Assembly: GCA_021769545.1 (NCBI GenBank)
Contig: JAETSS010000110.1
Coordinates: forward strand, 1-5,331
Source of the DNA: Eubacterium sp.
GTDB taxonomy: Bacteria > Bacillota_A > Clostridia > Peptostreptococcales > Anaerovoracaceae
Reading direction: 5' to 3'
DNA: 5,331 bases
The notes under the pieces are model-generated. The model saw only the letters and a program-made list of their open reading frames with translations. It searched no databases and was not told the origin of the DNA. Shown here in pieces: positions 1 to 5,331 of this stretch (positions within the stretch are counted from its first letter, which is position 1; each line of letters opens with the position of its first letter). Position numbers and translations under genes: made by a program.

Positions 1-45
1 ATTTATATATGAAAATATGTAGTTTGTGATTTTCTCTGGATTTAT

Positions 46-54
46 ATTATACCA
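46..54 (-). promoter_or_regulatory. possible extended -10 promoter reading off the left edge
   Basis: On the minus strand this reads TGG followed by TATAAT, a perfect extended -10 (TGnTATAAT). No good -35 is present 16 to 18 bases upstream, which is tolerated for extended -10 promoters. Transcription would start near position 39 and leave the window, so the gene it would serve is not visible. The surrounding 121 bases are very AT-rich, so chance occurrence is a real possibility. Confidence 0.3.
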
Positions 55-98
55 TTTTAATGAAGATTGCACTACGTTTCAGGTATAAAATGAATATT

Positions 99-119
99 TT
101 CCTATTATTTTTGTAGGAA
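99..119 (-). terminator. weak hairpin after the secreted-protein gene
   Basis: Three bases past the stop codon of the 122-577 gene (minus strand), TTCCTA and TAGGAA form a 6-bp stem around a 9-base A-rich loop, followed by an A/T-rich stretch (AATATTCATTTT). The stem is short and low in GC and the T-run is poor, so this is at best a weak terminator. Its position directly behind a stop codon is the main support. Confidence 0.3.
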
Positions 120-121
120 TT

Positions 122-577
122 CTAGTTTTCTTTTAGTTCAAAGGACACAAGTCTGTGATCTCCGCCGTTTACGTCTACTCCTATGATGTAGTCGTATGTA
201 TCCTCACTTGTGCCGTCTGTACCGGAACAGGTCCATTTTATCCGGCAGCTGAACGTCATGATATCGTATATGCGGCTCTCCTTTTTCAGCTCTGTTATCT
301 CCATATCCCTGACCGATTCGATGTCGGTGTTTTTGTATTGCGATAAGGCTCTCAGATCATCATTGTAAAGCTTGTCCTTCTCCACCTGCCTTAGCTGCTC
401 TTTCCCCTGCTCATATGAAATATTCCCGAACAGTACGTTTTCCATTACACTGGTCCGTTTCTCGAGCAGCTCTTTGACTTGGCTCACGTCTGTGTTTTCG
501 GCAGCCCCCAGCAGTGCAAGCGCCGTGATGCAAACCGCTGCGGCGACGCCTATCCATTTCAGATATCTCTTTTTCAT
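122..577 (-). CDS. small secreted or membrane-anchored protein of unknown function
   Basis: Complete 151-residue protein; I do not recognise the family. The N-terminus has positive residues (MKKRYLKW), then a hydrophobic stretch at about 8-25 ending LLGAAE. That fits a signal peptide cleaved after Ala26 (small residues at -3 and -1), or an uncleaved membrane anchor. There is no lipobox cysteine. The mature part starts with a charged helical region (about 30-105, many E/K/R) and ends in a strand-rich segment containing YDYIIGVDVNGGDHRLVSFE. The mature protein has only two cysteines, 111 and 117, which could form a disulfide outside the cell. The ATG at 577 is preferred because AAGGGG lies six bases upstream (584-589). 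A longer reading back to 673 would run through the terminator at 638-668. A terminator upstream implies its own promoter, but I find no convincing -35/-10 pair. That it is a real gene is fairly sure; its function is unknown. Confidence 0.75.
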   Translation of the reverse strand: MKKRYLKWIGVAAAVCITALALLGAAENTDVSQVKELLEKRTSVMENVLFGNISYEQGKEQLRQVEKDKLYNDDLRALSQYKNTDIESVRDMEITELKKESRIYDIMTFSCRIKWTCSGTDGTSEDTYDYIIGVDVNGGDHRLVSFELKEN

Positions 578-600
578 AACCCACCCCTTGAATCTCGATT

Positions 601-635
601 TGTATCCGTCGATACATATTATTTCCCATGATACA
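601..635 (-). promoter_or_regulatory. TGTATC/GATACA repeat cluster, possible operator
   Basis: On the plus strand, TGTATC (601-606) and GATACA (611-616) form a perfect 6-bp inverted repeat around CGTC, and a second GATACA lies at 630-635. The three copies fill the short gap between the terminator at 638-668 and the ribosome binding site of the 122-577 gene, exactly where its promoter should be. They could be an operator or a 5'-UTR hairpin. This is inferred from arrangement only; no known regulator is matched. Confidence 0.3.
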
Positions 636-637
636 AT

Positions 638-668
638 AAAAAAGACGAGAAACTTAGTGTTTCCCGCC
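638..668 (-). terminator. intrinsic terminator of the DUF896 gene
   Basis: Read on the minus strand, GGCGGGAAAC and GTTTCTCGTC pair as a 10-bp stem (two G-U pairs) around the 5-base loop ACTAA, immediately followed by TTTTTT. It begins 12 bases after the DUF896 stop codon. This is a classic Rho-independent terminator and separates the DUF896 gene from the downstream secreted-protein gene. Confidence 0.88.
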
Positions 669-680
669 GTCATTTATCTA

Positions 681-905
681 CTAATTTTGTCTGTTTTTTT
701 CTTTCTGTATCTCCGCCAGCTCTTCCTCCGACAGATCCTCGACGAATTTTATCCTCTTGAGATGTCCCTTGAAATTCTCTCTGAACTTCTCGAGATATTC
801 CTGTCTAAGTACCTGCTGCTCCTGCTTTTCCTCTTCCGTCAGGCCCTCGCTCTTGGATTTTCTTGCCAGGTGATTTATCCTGTCCATCTTGTCTTTACTA
901 AGCAT
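681..905 (-). CDS. UPF0291/DUF896 family small cytoplasmic protein (YnzC-like)
   Basis: Complete 74-residue protein matching the DUF896 pattern: an N-terminal helical hairpin with INHLARKSKSEGLTEEEKQEQ (broken here as INHLARK at 11-17 and GLTEEEKQEQ at 21-30), then LRQEYLEKFRENF (33-45), then a charged C-terminal tail. The length is close to B. subtilis YnzC (77 residues). It is highly charged, with no signal peptide or membrane segment, so it is cytoplasmic. The biochemical role of the family is unknown; in B. subtilis the gene sits beside the SOS cell-division inhibitor yneA. I see no LexA-type site (CGAAC-N4-GTTCG) here. The ATG at 905 has GGAGG (911-915) five bases upstream. The gene is monocistronic: its own strong promoter lies upstream and a strong terminator follows 12 bases after the stop. 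Family assignment is confident; function is open. Confidence 0.9.
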   Translation of the reverse strand: MLSKDKMDRINHLARKSKSEGLTEEEKQEQQVLRQEYLEKFRENFKGHLKRIKFVEDLSEEELAEIQKEKNRQN

Positions 906-959
906 AACATCCTCCGTATATATTTGTTTATCGATTTTTCAAGGCTTGATATACACTTT

Positions 960-988
960 ATCATATCCAAAGCCGACAGCCGTGTCAA
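960..988 (-). promoter_or_regulatory. near-consensus sigma-A promoter of the DUF896 gene
   Basis: On the minus strand, TTGACA (983-988, perfect -35) and TATGAT (960-965, five of six -10 positions) are separated by exactly 17 bases. Transcription would start around 952-954, giving a leader of roughly 48 bases before the ATG at 905. The near-ideal form suggests strong vegetative expression. Confidence 0.85.
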
Positions 989-1007
989 TAAAATTCCCAA
1001 TTAAAAG

Positions 1008-1036
1008 ATGACTTTTGATCGTCTGTATGTTAAAAT
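1008..1036 (+). promoter_or_regulatory. probable sigma-A promoter of fabF with extended -10
   Basis: TGT plus TAAAAT (1028-1036) matches the extended -10 form TGnTATAAT at all but one position. ATGACT (1008-1013) is a four-of-six -35 at 17-base spacing. A short inverted repeat, AAAAG (1003-1007) and CTTTT (1012-1016), overlaps the -35 and could be an operator, though it is short and AT-rich. I see no FapR-type operator (TTAGTACCTGGTACTAA-like). The promoter is divergent from the DUF896 promoter, with -35 elements about 20 bases apart. Confidence 0.55.
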
Positions 1037-1057
1037 GACTGTAATTGGCAGATTTTC

Positions 1058-1063
1058 AGGAGG
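1058..1063 (+). promoter_or_regulatory. ribosome binding site that sets the fabF start
   Basis: A perfect AGGAGG lies 11 bases before the ATG at 1075, slightly longer than ideal. The alternative in-frame start, TTG at 1045, would lie upstream of this site and add ten residues not found at the N-terminus of KAS II enzymes. The ATG at 1075 gives the expected MKNLVITGLG beginning. Confidence 0.8.
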
Positions 1064-1074
1064 ACTTATACGAA

Positions 1075-2343
1075 ATGAAAAACTTGGTAATAACAGGCCT
1101 TGGGGCCGTTACTCCTATAGGCATAGGAGTAGATAACTACTGGCAGGGGATCCTCGACATGAAATGCGGTATCCAAAAGATCACGCGTTTCCACGACGAC
1201 GATGTTCCCATCACCATAGCCGGAGAAGTAAAGGATTTCGATCCTAAAAAATACATGACGCCTAAGCTGGCAAAGGAAACCAGCACCTTCATGCAGTATG
1301 CTTTCGCTTCTGCTCACGAGGCGCTGGAAGGCAGCAGACTGGACATAGACGCAGAAGCCGACCGCGTTGGCATCGTAATGGCTACCGCACTTAACGGAAC
1401 GGCGGAAATAGCCGAGACGGAGAGAGCATACAGCGTAGACGGAAAGAAAAAGGTCAGCCCGCGTTTCCTTCCTAAGATCCTGGGCAATCTCGGGGCCGCT
1501 CAGATAGCTATCCATTACGGCATACACGGGCCCAGCTTCACGGTAAGCACCGCGTGCTCATCCGGCGGCGACGCCATATGCATAGCTGCCATGCTGCTGA
1601 ATTCGGGAGAAGCCGATGCGATACTGGTAGTAAGCGGAGAAAGCGCACACTGCCCTATCATCATGTCGACTCTGGCACAGGCAAAAGCACTTTCCAAGAA
1701 TCCGGATCCTGCGACTGCATGCAGACCCTTCGATGCGGACAGAGACGGATTCGTAATGGGAGAAGGCGGCGGAGCTCTGATACTTGAAACAGAAGAGCAT
1801 GCGAAAAAGCGCGGTGCCAAAATACTGTGCAGCCTTGCAGGCTACGGAAACAATACCGACGGCTATCACGTAACGGCACCGAGACCTGACGGAAGTGGCG
1901 CTGTCTCATGTATGAAGAGCGCGCTGGAAAAAGCGGGTTTGAAGCCTGAGGATATAGGTTACATCAATACACACGGTACTTCGACACCTGTGGGAGACCC
2001 TATCGAGGTACAGGCAATAAAGACATTGTTCGGCTGGGACGACCCTGAAAACCCTATGCCGGAGGACATGAAGGCGAAGATCCCTCCTGTCAGCTCCACA
2101 AAGGGAAATACGGGACATCTGATGGGCGCAGGCGGTATAACCGAAGTCATCGCATGCATCAAGGCCATCGAAACAGGCATACTTCCGCCGACTGTCGGAT
2201 ATAAGACACCTGATCCGAAATGCGATCTGGACTTCATTGCTGAGGGCCCGCGAAAGGCAGATATAGATGTGGCCATGTCCAATGCTCTGGGCTTCGGCGG
2301 ACAGAATTCCAGTATCATCATAAAGAGATACGAAGACAAATAA
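1075..2343 (+). CDS. fabF: 3-oxoacyl-[acyl-carrier-protein] synthase II (KAS II, FabF type)
   Basis: Complete 422-residue thiolase-fold condensing enzyme, near the usual KAS II length of about 410-415. It condenses malonyl-ACP with acyl-ACP to give 3-oxoacyl-ACP, CO2 and ACP, the chain-extending step of type II fatty acid synthesis in the cytoplasm. Visible motifs are the N-terminal VITGLGAVTPIG (5-16), the nucleophile Cys161 in VSTACSSGG, His300 in NTHGTSTPVGDP, Lys343 and His348 in SSTKGNTGHLMGAGG, and the C-terminal GFGGQN loop with gate Phe407. All catalytic residues are intact. Two oddities: the His300-Lys343 gap is about 11 residues longer than in E. coli FabF (303 to 335), due to a WDDPENPMPEDMKAK-like insert at about 331-345 rich in acid and proline; and the gate loop reads GFGGQN rather than GFGGTN. 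It is a single-gene unit with its own promoter and is convergent with the pho operon. No acpP, fabD, fabG or fabZ is adjacent, so it may be a second KAS or serve a specialised chain. The family is certain; exact substrate range is not. Confidence 0.95.
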   Translation: MKNLVITGLGAVTPIGIGVDNYWQGILDMKCGIQKITRFHDDDVPITIAGEVKDFDPKKYMTPKLAKETSTFMQYAFASAHEALEGSRLDIDAEADRVGIVMATALNGTAEIAETERAYSVDGKKKVSPRFLPKILGNLGAAQIAIHYGIHGPSFTVSTACSSGGDAICIAAMLLNSGEADAILVVSGESAHCPIIMSTLAQAKALSKNPDPATACRPFDADRDGFVMGEGGGALILETEEHAKKRGAKILCSLAGYGNNTDGYHVTAPRPDGSGAVSCMKSALEKAGLKPEDIGYINTHGTSTPVGDPIEVQAIKTLFGWDDPENPMPEDMKAKIPPVSSTKGNTGHLMGAGGITEVIACIKAIETGILPPTVGYKTPDPKCDLDFIAEGPRKADIDVAMSNALGFGGQNSSIIIKRYEDK

Positions 2344-2375
2344 TATAATAGAACAATATCATTATCGACATAAAT

Positions 2376-2437
2376 GGGGACTGTCGCATTAAGAAAAGCT
2401 CATACATAATAGCTGCTTTCTTAATACGACATTCCCC
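2376..2437. terminator. long inverted repeat between convergent genes, probable bidirectional terminator
   Basis: Left arm 2376-2396 and right arm 2417-2437 pair in three perfect blocks: GGGGA (2376-2380) with TCCCC (2433-2437), TGTCG (2382-2386) with CGACA (2427-2431), and ATTAAGAAA (2388-2396) with TTTCTTAAT (2417-2425). This gives 19 of 21 pairs with two single mismatches (2381/2432 and 2387/2426). An inner AGCT pair (2397-2400 with 2411-2414) can extend the stem past a two-base bulge, leaving a 10-base loop. The element sits 32 bases after the fabF stop and 23 bases after the kinase stop, so it can end transcription from both sides. T-runs next to the stem are short (TTT on the plus strand, ATTTA on the minus). 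The stem is much longer than a normal terminator needs, so a dispersed palindromic repeat or a small non-autonomous mobile element is an alternative. No clear target duplication flanks it. Confidence 0.75.
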
Positions 2438-2460
2438 TTTCAATTCATGATTCAAACCAC

Positions 2461-4116
2461 TTATCCCGGAAAACTTACCGTCATCCTGGTGCCCTTGCCT
2501 TCGGTGCTTTCCACCCGGATGCTTCCGCCCATATGAGCTGCAGCATGCTTTACGATGGAAAGGCCGAGACCTGTACCATCCACCTGTCTGCAGCGGCTCT
2601 TATCACCTCTGTAAAAACGTTCGAATATCCGTTCTCTGTCCTCCGCCGATATGCCTGTTCCGGTATCTTCGACGGAAAGGAGTACGTTGCCCGTAGCTTC
2701 CCTGCTTACGGAAACCTTCACAGTACCGTTTTCTCTGTTGTATTTGATGGCGTTATCACACAGATTGTAGACTATCTCGCTGCAGAGGAACGATACGCCT
2801 TTTATCATCACGTGCTCGCCTTCGAGATATATTTTTACGTTATTTTCCTTGGCTTTAATGGAAAGCCTGTCGATGACTTCCTTTGAGATATCAAACAGAT
2901 CCACCGGGGCAGTCTCATCCGGTATGGAATCTTCGTCCAGCTTGGAAAGTTTGATGATATCGTCTATCAGGGATATCATGCGTCCCGATTCCTCTTTGAT
3001 GTTTCGGCCGAAGCTTCTGACATCCGATTCTTTCACTATGCCCTCCGCCATCATGTCGGAAACGCCGTATATGGTGGTAAGGGGCGTTTTAAGCTCATGA
3101 GAAACATTTGACGTGAATTCCCTGCGGAGCGTTTCCCTCTGCTCCTTTTCGGTGACGTCCATGATCACTACCACTGCGCCTGCCACCTGATTTTTTTCCA
3201 TTACAGGATTCGCCATAATATGATAATATCTGCTCTCTTTTTCAAAGGACTGCCGGCTATGGATGCCTGACAGGGCCTGTTCAGTCGCTGTCCTGAAACC
3301 TGCGCTCCTGTTGAGCTCGTATGCCGTATGGGGCGCGTTTGTTTCTCCGTCTCCCAGGATCGCCAGTGCCGCCCCGTTATAGGAGAGTATCTCCATTTCC
3401 CTGCCTATCAGCAGAAAGCCCTCGCTCATATTTTCGGTAATGGCGGTGAATTCCTTCTGCTTTCGTCTCAGCTCTTCCATCTGCATGGTTATATGTCTGT
3501 TCTGCTGTCTTATCTTGGTTATCAACGGTGACAGCTCGGTATACGGCTCTTCTATCTCGGGATCGTTGATATCGATATCGTTTACCGGCATCACTATCTT
3601 CCCCGCCAATCGCTTTGATATGATGGAGGCCGCTATAATTATCATCATCGTTATCAGGACAATGGGGCCTATGATGCCTCTGAGAAGAAGTACCACAACA
3701 CTCTGCTCCTGTGCGATCCTCAAAACGCTGTCATCCTGCAGCCTTACGGCATAATAGATGGTCTTGGTCGACAGCGTGTCGGAGTATCTGGTAACGAATG
3801 CTTCGCCCTTTTCCACAGCCTGTGAGATCTCCTCTCTGTCCTTATGATTTACCATATTTTCCGCGTCTGCCCGGGAATCGAACAGAACCTTTCCTTCGGG
3901 ATCTACAAGCGTTATCCTGTTTTCCGTGTAGCCCAATCCGTCAAGATAATCCCCATCCTTCTGCACCTCCTGCACCATGATATGCGCTTCTTCCTTTAGC
4001 TCGTCTCGGATGATCTCACCGAAATACCCGTACAGCACCGATGATATACACACGACGCATGCCAGAAGGACGAATACCGATACGAGGACCATGCTGTTGA
4101 ATATCCTCCTAGTCAT
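2461..4116 (-). CDS. phoR: PhoR-type membrane sensor histidine kinase (phosphate response)
   Basis: Complete 551-residue kinase. Order of parts: transmembrane helix 1 (about 9-32); an extracytoplasmic sensor of about 110 residues (33-143) with the Cache/PDC-like pattern RITLVDPEGKVLFDS (67-81) and YSDTLSTKTIYYAV (111-124), as in Firmicutes PhoR/PnpS proteins; transmembrane helix 2 (about 146-166); a degenerate HAMP-like linker (about 167-212); a PAS domain (about 220-325); then HisKA with the phospho-acceptor His340 in VSHELKTPL. The ATPase domain has N box DNAIKYN (Asn455), G1 box DTGTGI (484-489), F box FERFYR (498-503) and G2 box GTGLGLSIVK (514-523). All catalytic motifs are intact. It should autophosphorylate on His340 and pass the phosphate to the regulator encoded just upstream. 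Its ATG overlaps the end of the regulator gene by 8 bases, with GGAGG (4122-4126) five bases before it, so it is translationally coupled. The role in phosphate sensing rests on domain layout and adjacency to phoU; the true ligand is not shown by sequence. Confidence 0.9.
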   Translation of the reverse strand: MTRRIFNSMVLVSVFVLLACVVCISSVLYGYFGEIIRDELKEEAHIMVQEVQKDGDYLDGLGYTENRITLVDPEGKVLFDSRADAENMVNHKDREEISQAVEKGEAFVTRYSDTLSTKTIYYAVRLQDDSVLRIAQEQSVVVLLLRGIIGPIVLITMMIIIAASIISKRLAGKIVMPVNDIDINDPEIEEPYTELSPLITKIRQQNRHITMQMEELRRKQKEFTAITENMSEGFLLIGREMEILSYNGAALAILGDGETNAPHTAYELNRSAGFRTATEQALSGIHSRQSFEKESRYYHIMANPVMEKNQVAGAVVVIMDVTEKEQRETLRREFTSNVSHELKTPLTTIYGVSDMMAEGIVKESDVRSFGRNIKEESGRMISLIDDIIKLSKLDEDSIPDETAPVDLFDISKEVIDRLSIKAKENNVKIYLEGEHVMIKGVSFLCSEIVYNLCDNAIKYNRENGTVKVSVSREATGNVLLSVEDTGTGISAEDRERIFERFYRGDKSRCRQVDGTGLGLSIVKHAAAHMGGSIRVESTEGKGTRMTVSFPG

Positions 4117-4126
4117 CGCCGCCTCC
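4109..4126 (-). promoter_or_regulatory. 8-base gene overlap and internal RBS coupling regulator to kinase
   Basis: On the minus strand the regulator ends GGA GGC GAT GAC TAG and the kinase starts at the ATG inside GATGAC (4114-4116). The GGAGG serving the kinase (4122-4126) lies in the last codons of the regulator. Ribosomes ending the first protein are placed to begin the second, keeping the two partners in fixed proportion. Confidence 0.8.
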
Positions 4127-4786
4127 GATCTTGTAGCCTATTCCGCGCACCGTTTCTATGAATCTTCCCGCGCTGCCCAGCTTGGAACGCAGCGTACGTA
4201 TATGAACGTCCACAGTGCGGCTTTCCCCGTCGAATTCATACCCCCATACTCCTGTCAGTATCTCATCTCTCGTAAGTACAACGCCTTTATTTCTAAACAG
4301 GAGACAAAGCAGCTCAAACTCCTTTAAAGTCAACGTAATATTGTTATCGTCAACTTTTATGATATGCCTGGCAGGACAAAGATACAGCTCTCCCATTCTG
4401 TACTCGTCATTGTCTGCATGCTTCTCAGTTCTTCTAAGCAGCGCCCTTATCCTCGATATCAGCTCCATGGTGCCGAAAGGCTTAGCAACGTAGTCATCTG
4501 CCCCGCTGTCGAGGCCCAGCACCTTATCGTATTCCGTGCCTTTGGCTGTCAGCATTATTATGGGCATATCTTTCGTTATGCTGCTGCTTCTCAGCTTCTG
4601 CAGTATGGATATGCCGTCCTCTCCCGGAAGCATTATGTCTAGGAGCAGAAGGTCGGGCTTCTTTTGTTTCATTGCTTCCCAGAATTTGTCCGGATGATCG
4701 AAGCCCTCTGCATCGAAGCCTGTGTTTTTTAGGGCATATATCACGAAATTCCTTATATTGTTATCGTCCTCGAGAAAGTATATCAT
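4109..4786 (-). CDS. phoB: OmpR/PhoB-family response regulator (phosphate response)
   Basis: Complete 225-residue two-domain regulator of normal length. The receiver (about 1-118) has the acidic pocket LEDD (Glu6, Asp7, Asp8), phospho-acceptor Asp50 in LLLLDIMLPGEDG, switch Thr80 in MLTAKG, Tyr99, and Lys102 in KPFG. The C-terminal winged helix (about 128-220) shows LTLKEFELLCLL (152-163), the LTRDEILTGVWGYE stretch (171-184), the recognition helix region RTVDVHIRTLRSKLG (190-204) and the wing IETVRGIGYKI (210-220). When phosphorylated by the kinase encoded next, it should dimerise and bind direct repeats upstream of phosphate-starvation genes. It begins 5 bases after the phoU stop; its ribosome site GAGAGG (4795-4800) lies inside the end of phoU. 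Family membership is certain. Assignment to phosphate control (called PhoP in Bacillus, PhoB in enterics) is inferred from the phoU-regulator-kinase order, because OmpR-family regulators look alike. Confidence 0.9.
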   Translation of the reverse strand: MIYFLEDDNNIRNFVIYALKNTGFDAEGFDHPDKFWEAMKQKKPDLLLLDIMLPGEDGISILQKLRSSSITKDMPIIMLTAKGTEYDKVLGLDSGADDYVAKPFGTMELISRIRALLRRTEKHADNDEYRMGELYLCPARHIIKVDDNNITLTLKEFELLCLLFRNKGVVLTRDEILTGVWGYEFDGESRTVDVHIRTLRSKLGSAGRFIETVRGIGYKIGGGDD

Positions 4787-4791
4787 ATGCT

Positions 4792-5331
4792 TTACCTCTC
4801 AATATGGTCTTCATTGACATGCTCGCCTGTTACGGAAAATATCACCCACTCCGCAATATTCACGGCATGATCGCTTATCCTTTCAAGATATTTTGCTATC
4901 ATGAGTATGTCCGCGAAATATTCGCCGCATGAGCTGTCCTGTGATACCGAGCTTATCAGTTCTTCCTTTATGTTTACGAACAGCCGGTCTACCTTGTCGT
5001 CTTTTATTATAACATCGTTTGCCGTTTCTATGTTGTTTTTGACAAAGGAATCTATGCTGCCGCTAACCATCTCTATGGCAGTTTCGGCCATGATGCGTAT
5101 ATCCTCGTCACATGATCTGTTCCTTTCGTTTTTGATGGTCTTGGTGATCTCCGCTATATCGTAAGCCTGATCGCCTATCCGTTCCATGTCGGATATCATC
5201 TTGAGGGCCGAGGATATGAGCCGCAGATCACGGGCCACCGGCTGCTGCTGCAGAAGCAGCTTGAGGCATACGGTCTCTATCTCCCTTTCCATATTGTCAA
5301 TTACCTCATCGGTCTCAAAGGTCTTACGGCG
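4792..5331 (-). CDS. phoU: phosphate signalling protein PhoU (5' end outside the window)
   Basis: The reading frame is open to the right edge, giving 179 visible residues. PhoU proteins are usually about 215-220 long, so roughly 40 N-terminal residues are missing. The ATG at 5292 is internal, not the start: the 13 residues before it (ending DEVIDN) continue the typical PhoU pattern of a D/E-rich helix before LEREIE-like sequence. PhoU is a cytoplasmic protein of two three-helix bundles that bind metal ions. Both metal motifs are seen: MERIGDQAYDIAE (Glu50 and Asp54 of the fragment) and LERISDHAVNIAEW (Glu150 and Asp154). QQQPVARDLRLI (28-39) is also a family signature. PhoU is known to connect the PstSCAB phosphate transporter to the PhoR/PhoB pair, repressing the response when phosphate is plentiful. 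It is the first visible gene of the operon; pstB and other pst genes are expected beyond the right edge, but that is inference. Confidence 0.95.
   Translation of the reverse strand, partial: RRKTFETDEVIDNMEREIETVCLKLLLQQQPVARDLRLISSALKMISDMERIGDQAYDIAEITKTIKNERNRSCDEDIRIMAETAIEMVSGSIDSFVKNNIETANDVIIKDDKVDRLFVNIKEELISSVSQDSSCGEYFADILMIAKYLERISDHAVNIAEWVIFSVTGEHVNEDHIER

Noticed and set aside
578..673. N-terminal extension of the secreted-protein gene to an upstream ATG at 673
   Set aside because: It would be read through the DUF896 terminator hairpin, would bury the signal peptide behind 32 extra residues, and the ATG at 577 has its own good ribosome site.
372..1004. A 210-codon open frame on the plus strand across the secreted-protein and DUF896 region
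   Set aside because: It runs antisense through two better supported minus-strand genes, a terminator and a near-consensus promoter, has low-complexity Leu/Phe/Ser composition and no convincing ribosome binding site.
1045..1074. TTG start for fabF ten codons upstream
   Set aside because: The AGGAGG at 1058-1063 lies downstream of it, directly serving the ATG at 1075, and KAS II proteins begin at the MKNLVITGLG-like strand.
906..1074. A riboswitch or structured RNA in the divergent intergenic region
   Set aside because: Apart from two promoters and a short AT-rich inverted repeat, the leaders are only about 30 to 50 bases long, too short for a known riboswitch class, and no conserved aptamer motif is visible.
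1066..2339. Several minus-strand open frames of 70 to 153 codons under fabF
   Set aside because: They are antisense shadows of a strongly conserved gene, with no ribosome sites and no recognisable protein features.
2533..4327. Plus-strand open frames within the kinase and regulator genes
   Set aside because: They mirror conserved kinase and receiver sequence on the other strand and are Ser- and Leu-rich shadow translations without translation signals.
5292..5331. ATG at 5292 as the true start of phoU
   Set aside because: The frame stays open to the window edge with PhoU-like sequence before that Met, and starting there would remove a large part of the first helical bundle.

Overview
The window looks like chromosomal DNA from an anaerobic low-to-moderate GC Firmicute of the class Clostridia. 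The evidence is a UPF0291/DUF896 (YnzC-type) small protein, which is essentially a Firmicutes family, strong AGGAGG-type ribosome binding sites, sigma-A-type promoters, frequent ATA isoleucine codons, and a phoU-response regulator-histidine kinase gene order typical of that class. Genus cannot be fixed from the sequence. I see no rRNA, tRNA, CRISPR array, transposase or prophage gene.

Left part (1-1074, leftward genes): a 121-base AT-rich edge with a possible promoter for a gene off the left end. Then comes a small, probably secreted protein of unknown function (122-577), and a strong intrinsic terminator (638-668) separating it from the DUF896 gene (681-905). The DUF896 gene has a near-consensus promoter (960-988). 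A divergent intergenic region (906-1074) also carries an extended -10 promoter for the rightward gene.

Middle (1075-2343, rightward): a complete 3-oxoacyl-ACP synthase of the FabF (KAS II) type with an intact Cys-His-His triad plus lysine. It stands alone, outside any visible fatty acid synthesis cluster. It is followed by a long, nearly perfect inverted repeat (2376-2437) lying between the convergent stops. This is probably a bidirectional terminator and possibly a dispersed palindromic element.

Right part (2461-5331, leftward genes): an operon reading, in transcription order, phoU (5' end cut by the window edge), an OmpR/PhoB-type response regulator, and a PhoR-type membrane histidine kinase. 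Genes are separated by 5 bases or overlap by 8, indicating co-transcription and translational coupling. By family knowledge, the kinase and regulator would control the phosphate-starvation response. PhoU would link the state of the Pst phosphate transporter, probably encoded just beyond the right edge, to that signalling.

Most of the window is ordinary core-genome content. The points most worth a second look are the 2376-2437 inverted repeat, the FabF variant features, the degenerate HAMP region of the kinase, and the uncharacterised secreted protein with repeated GATACA/TGTATC motifs upstream of it.
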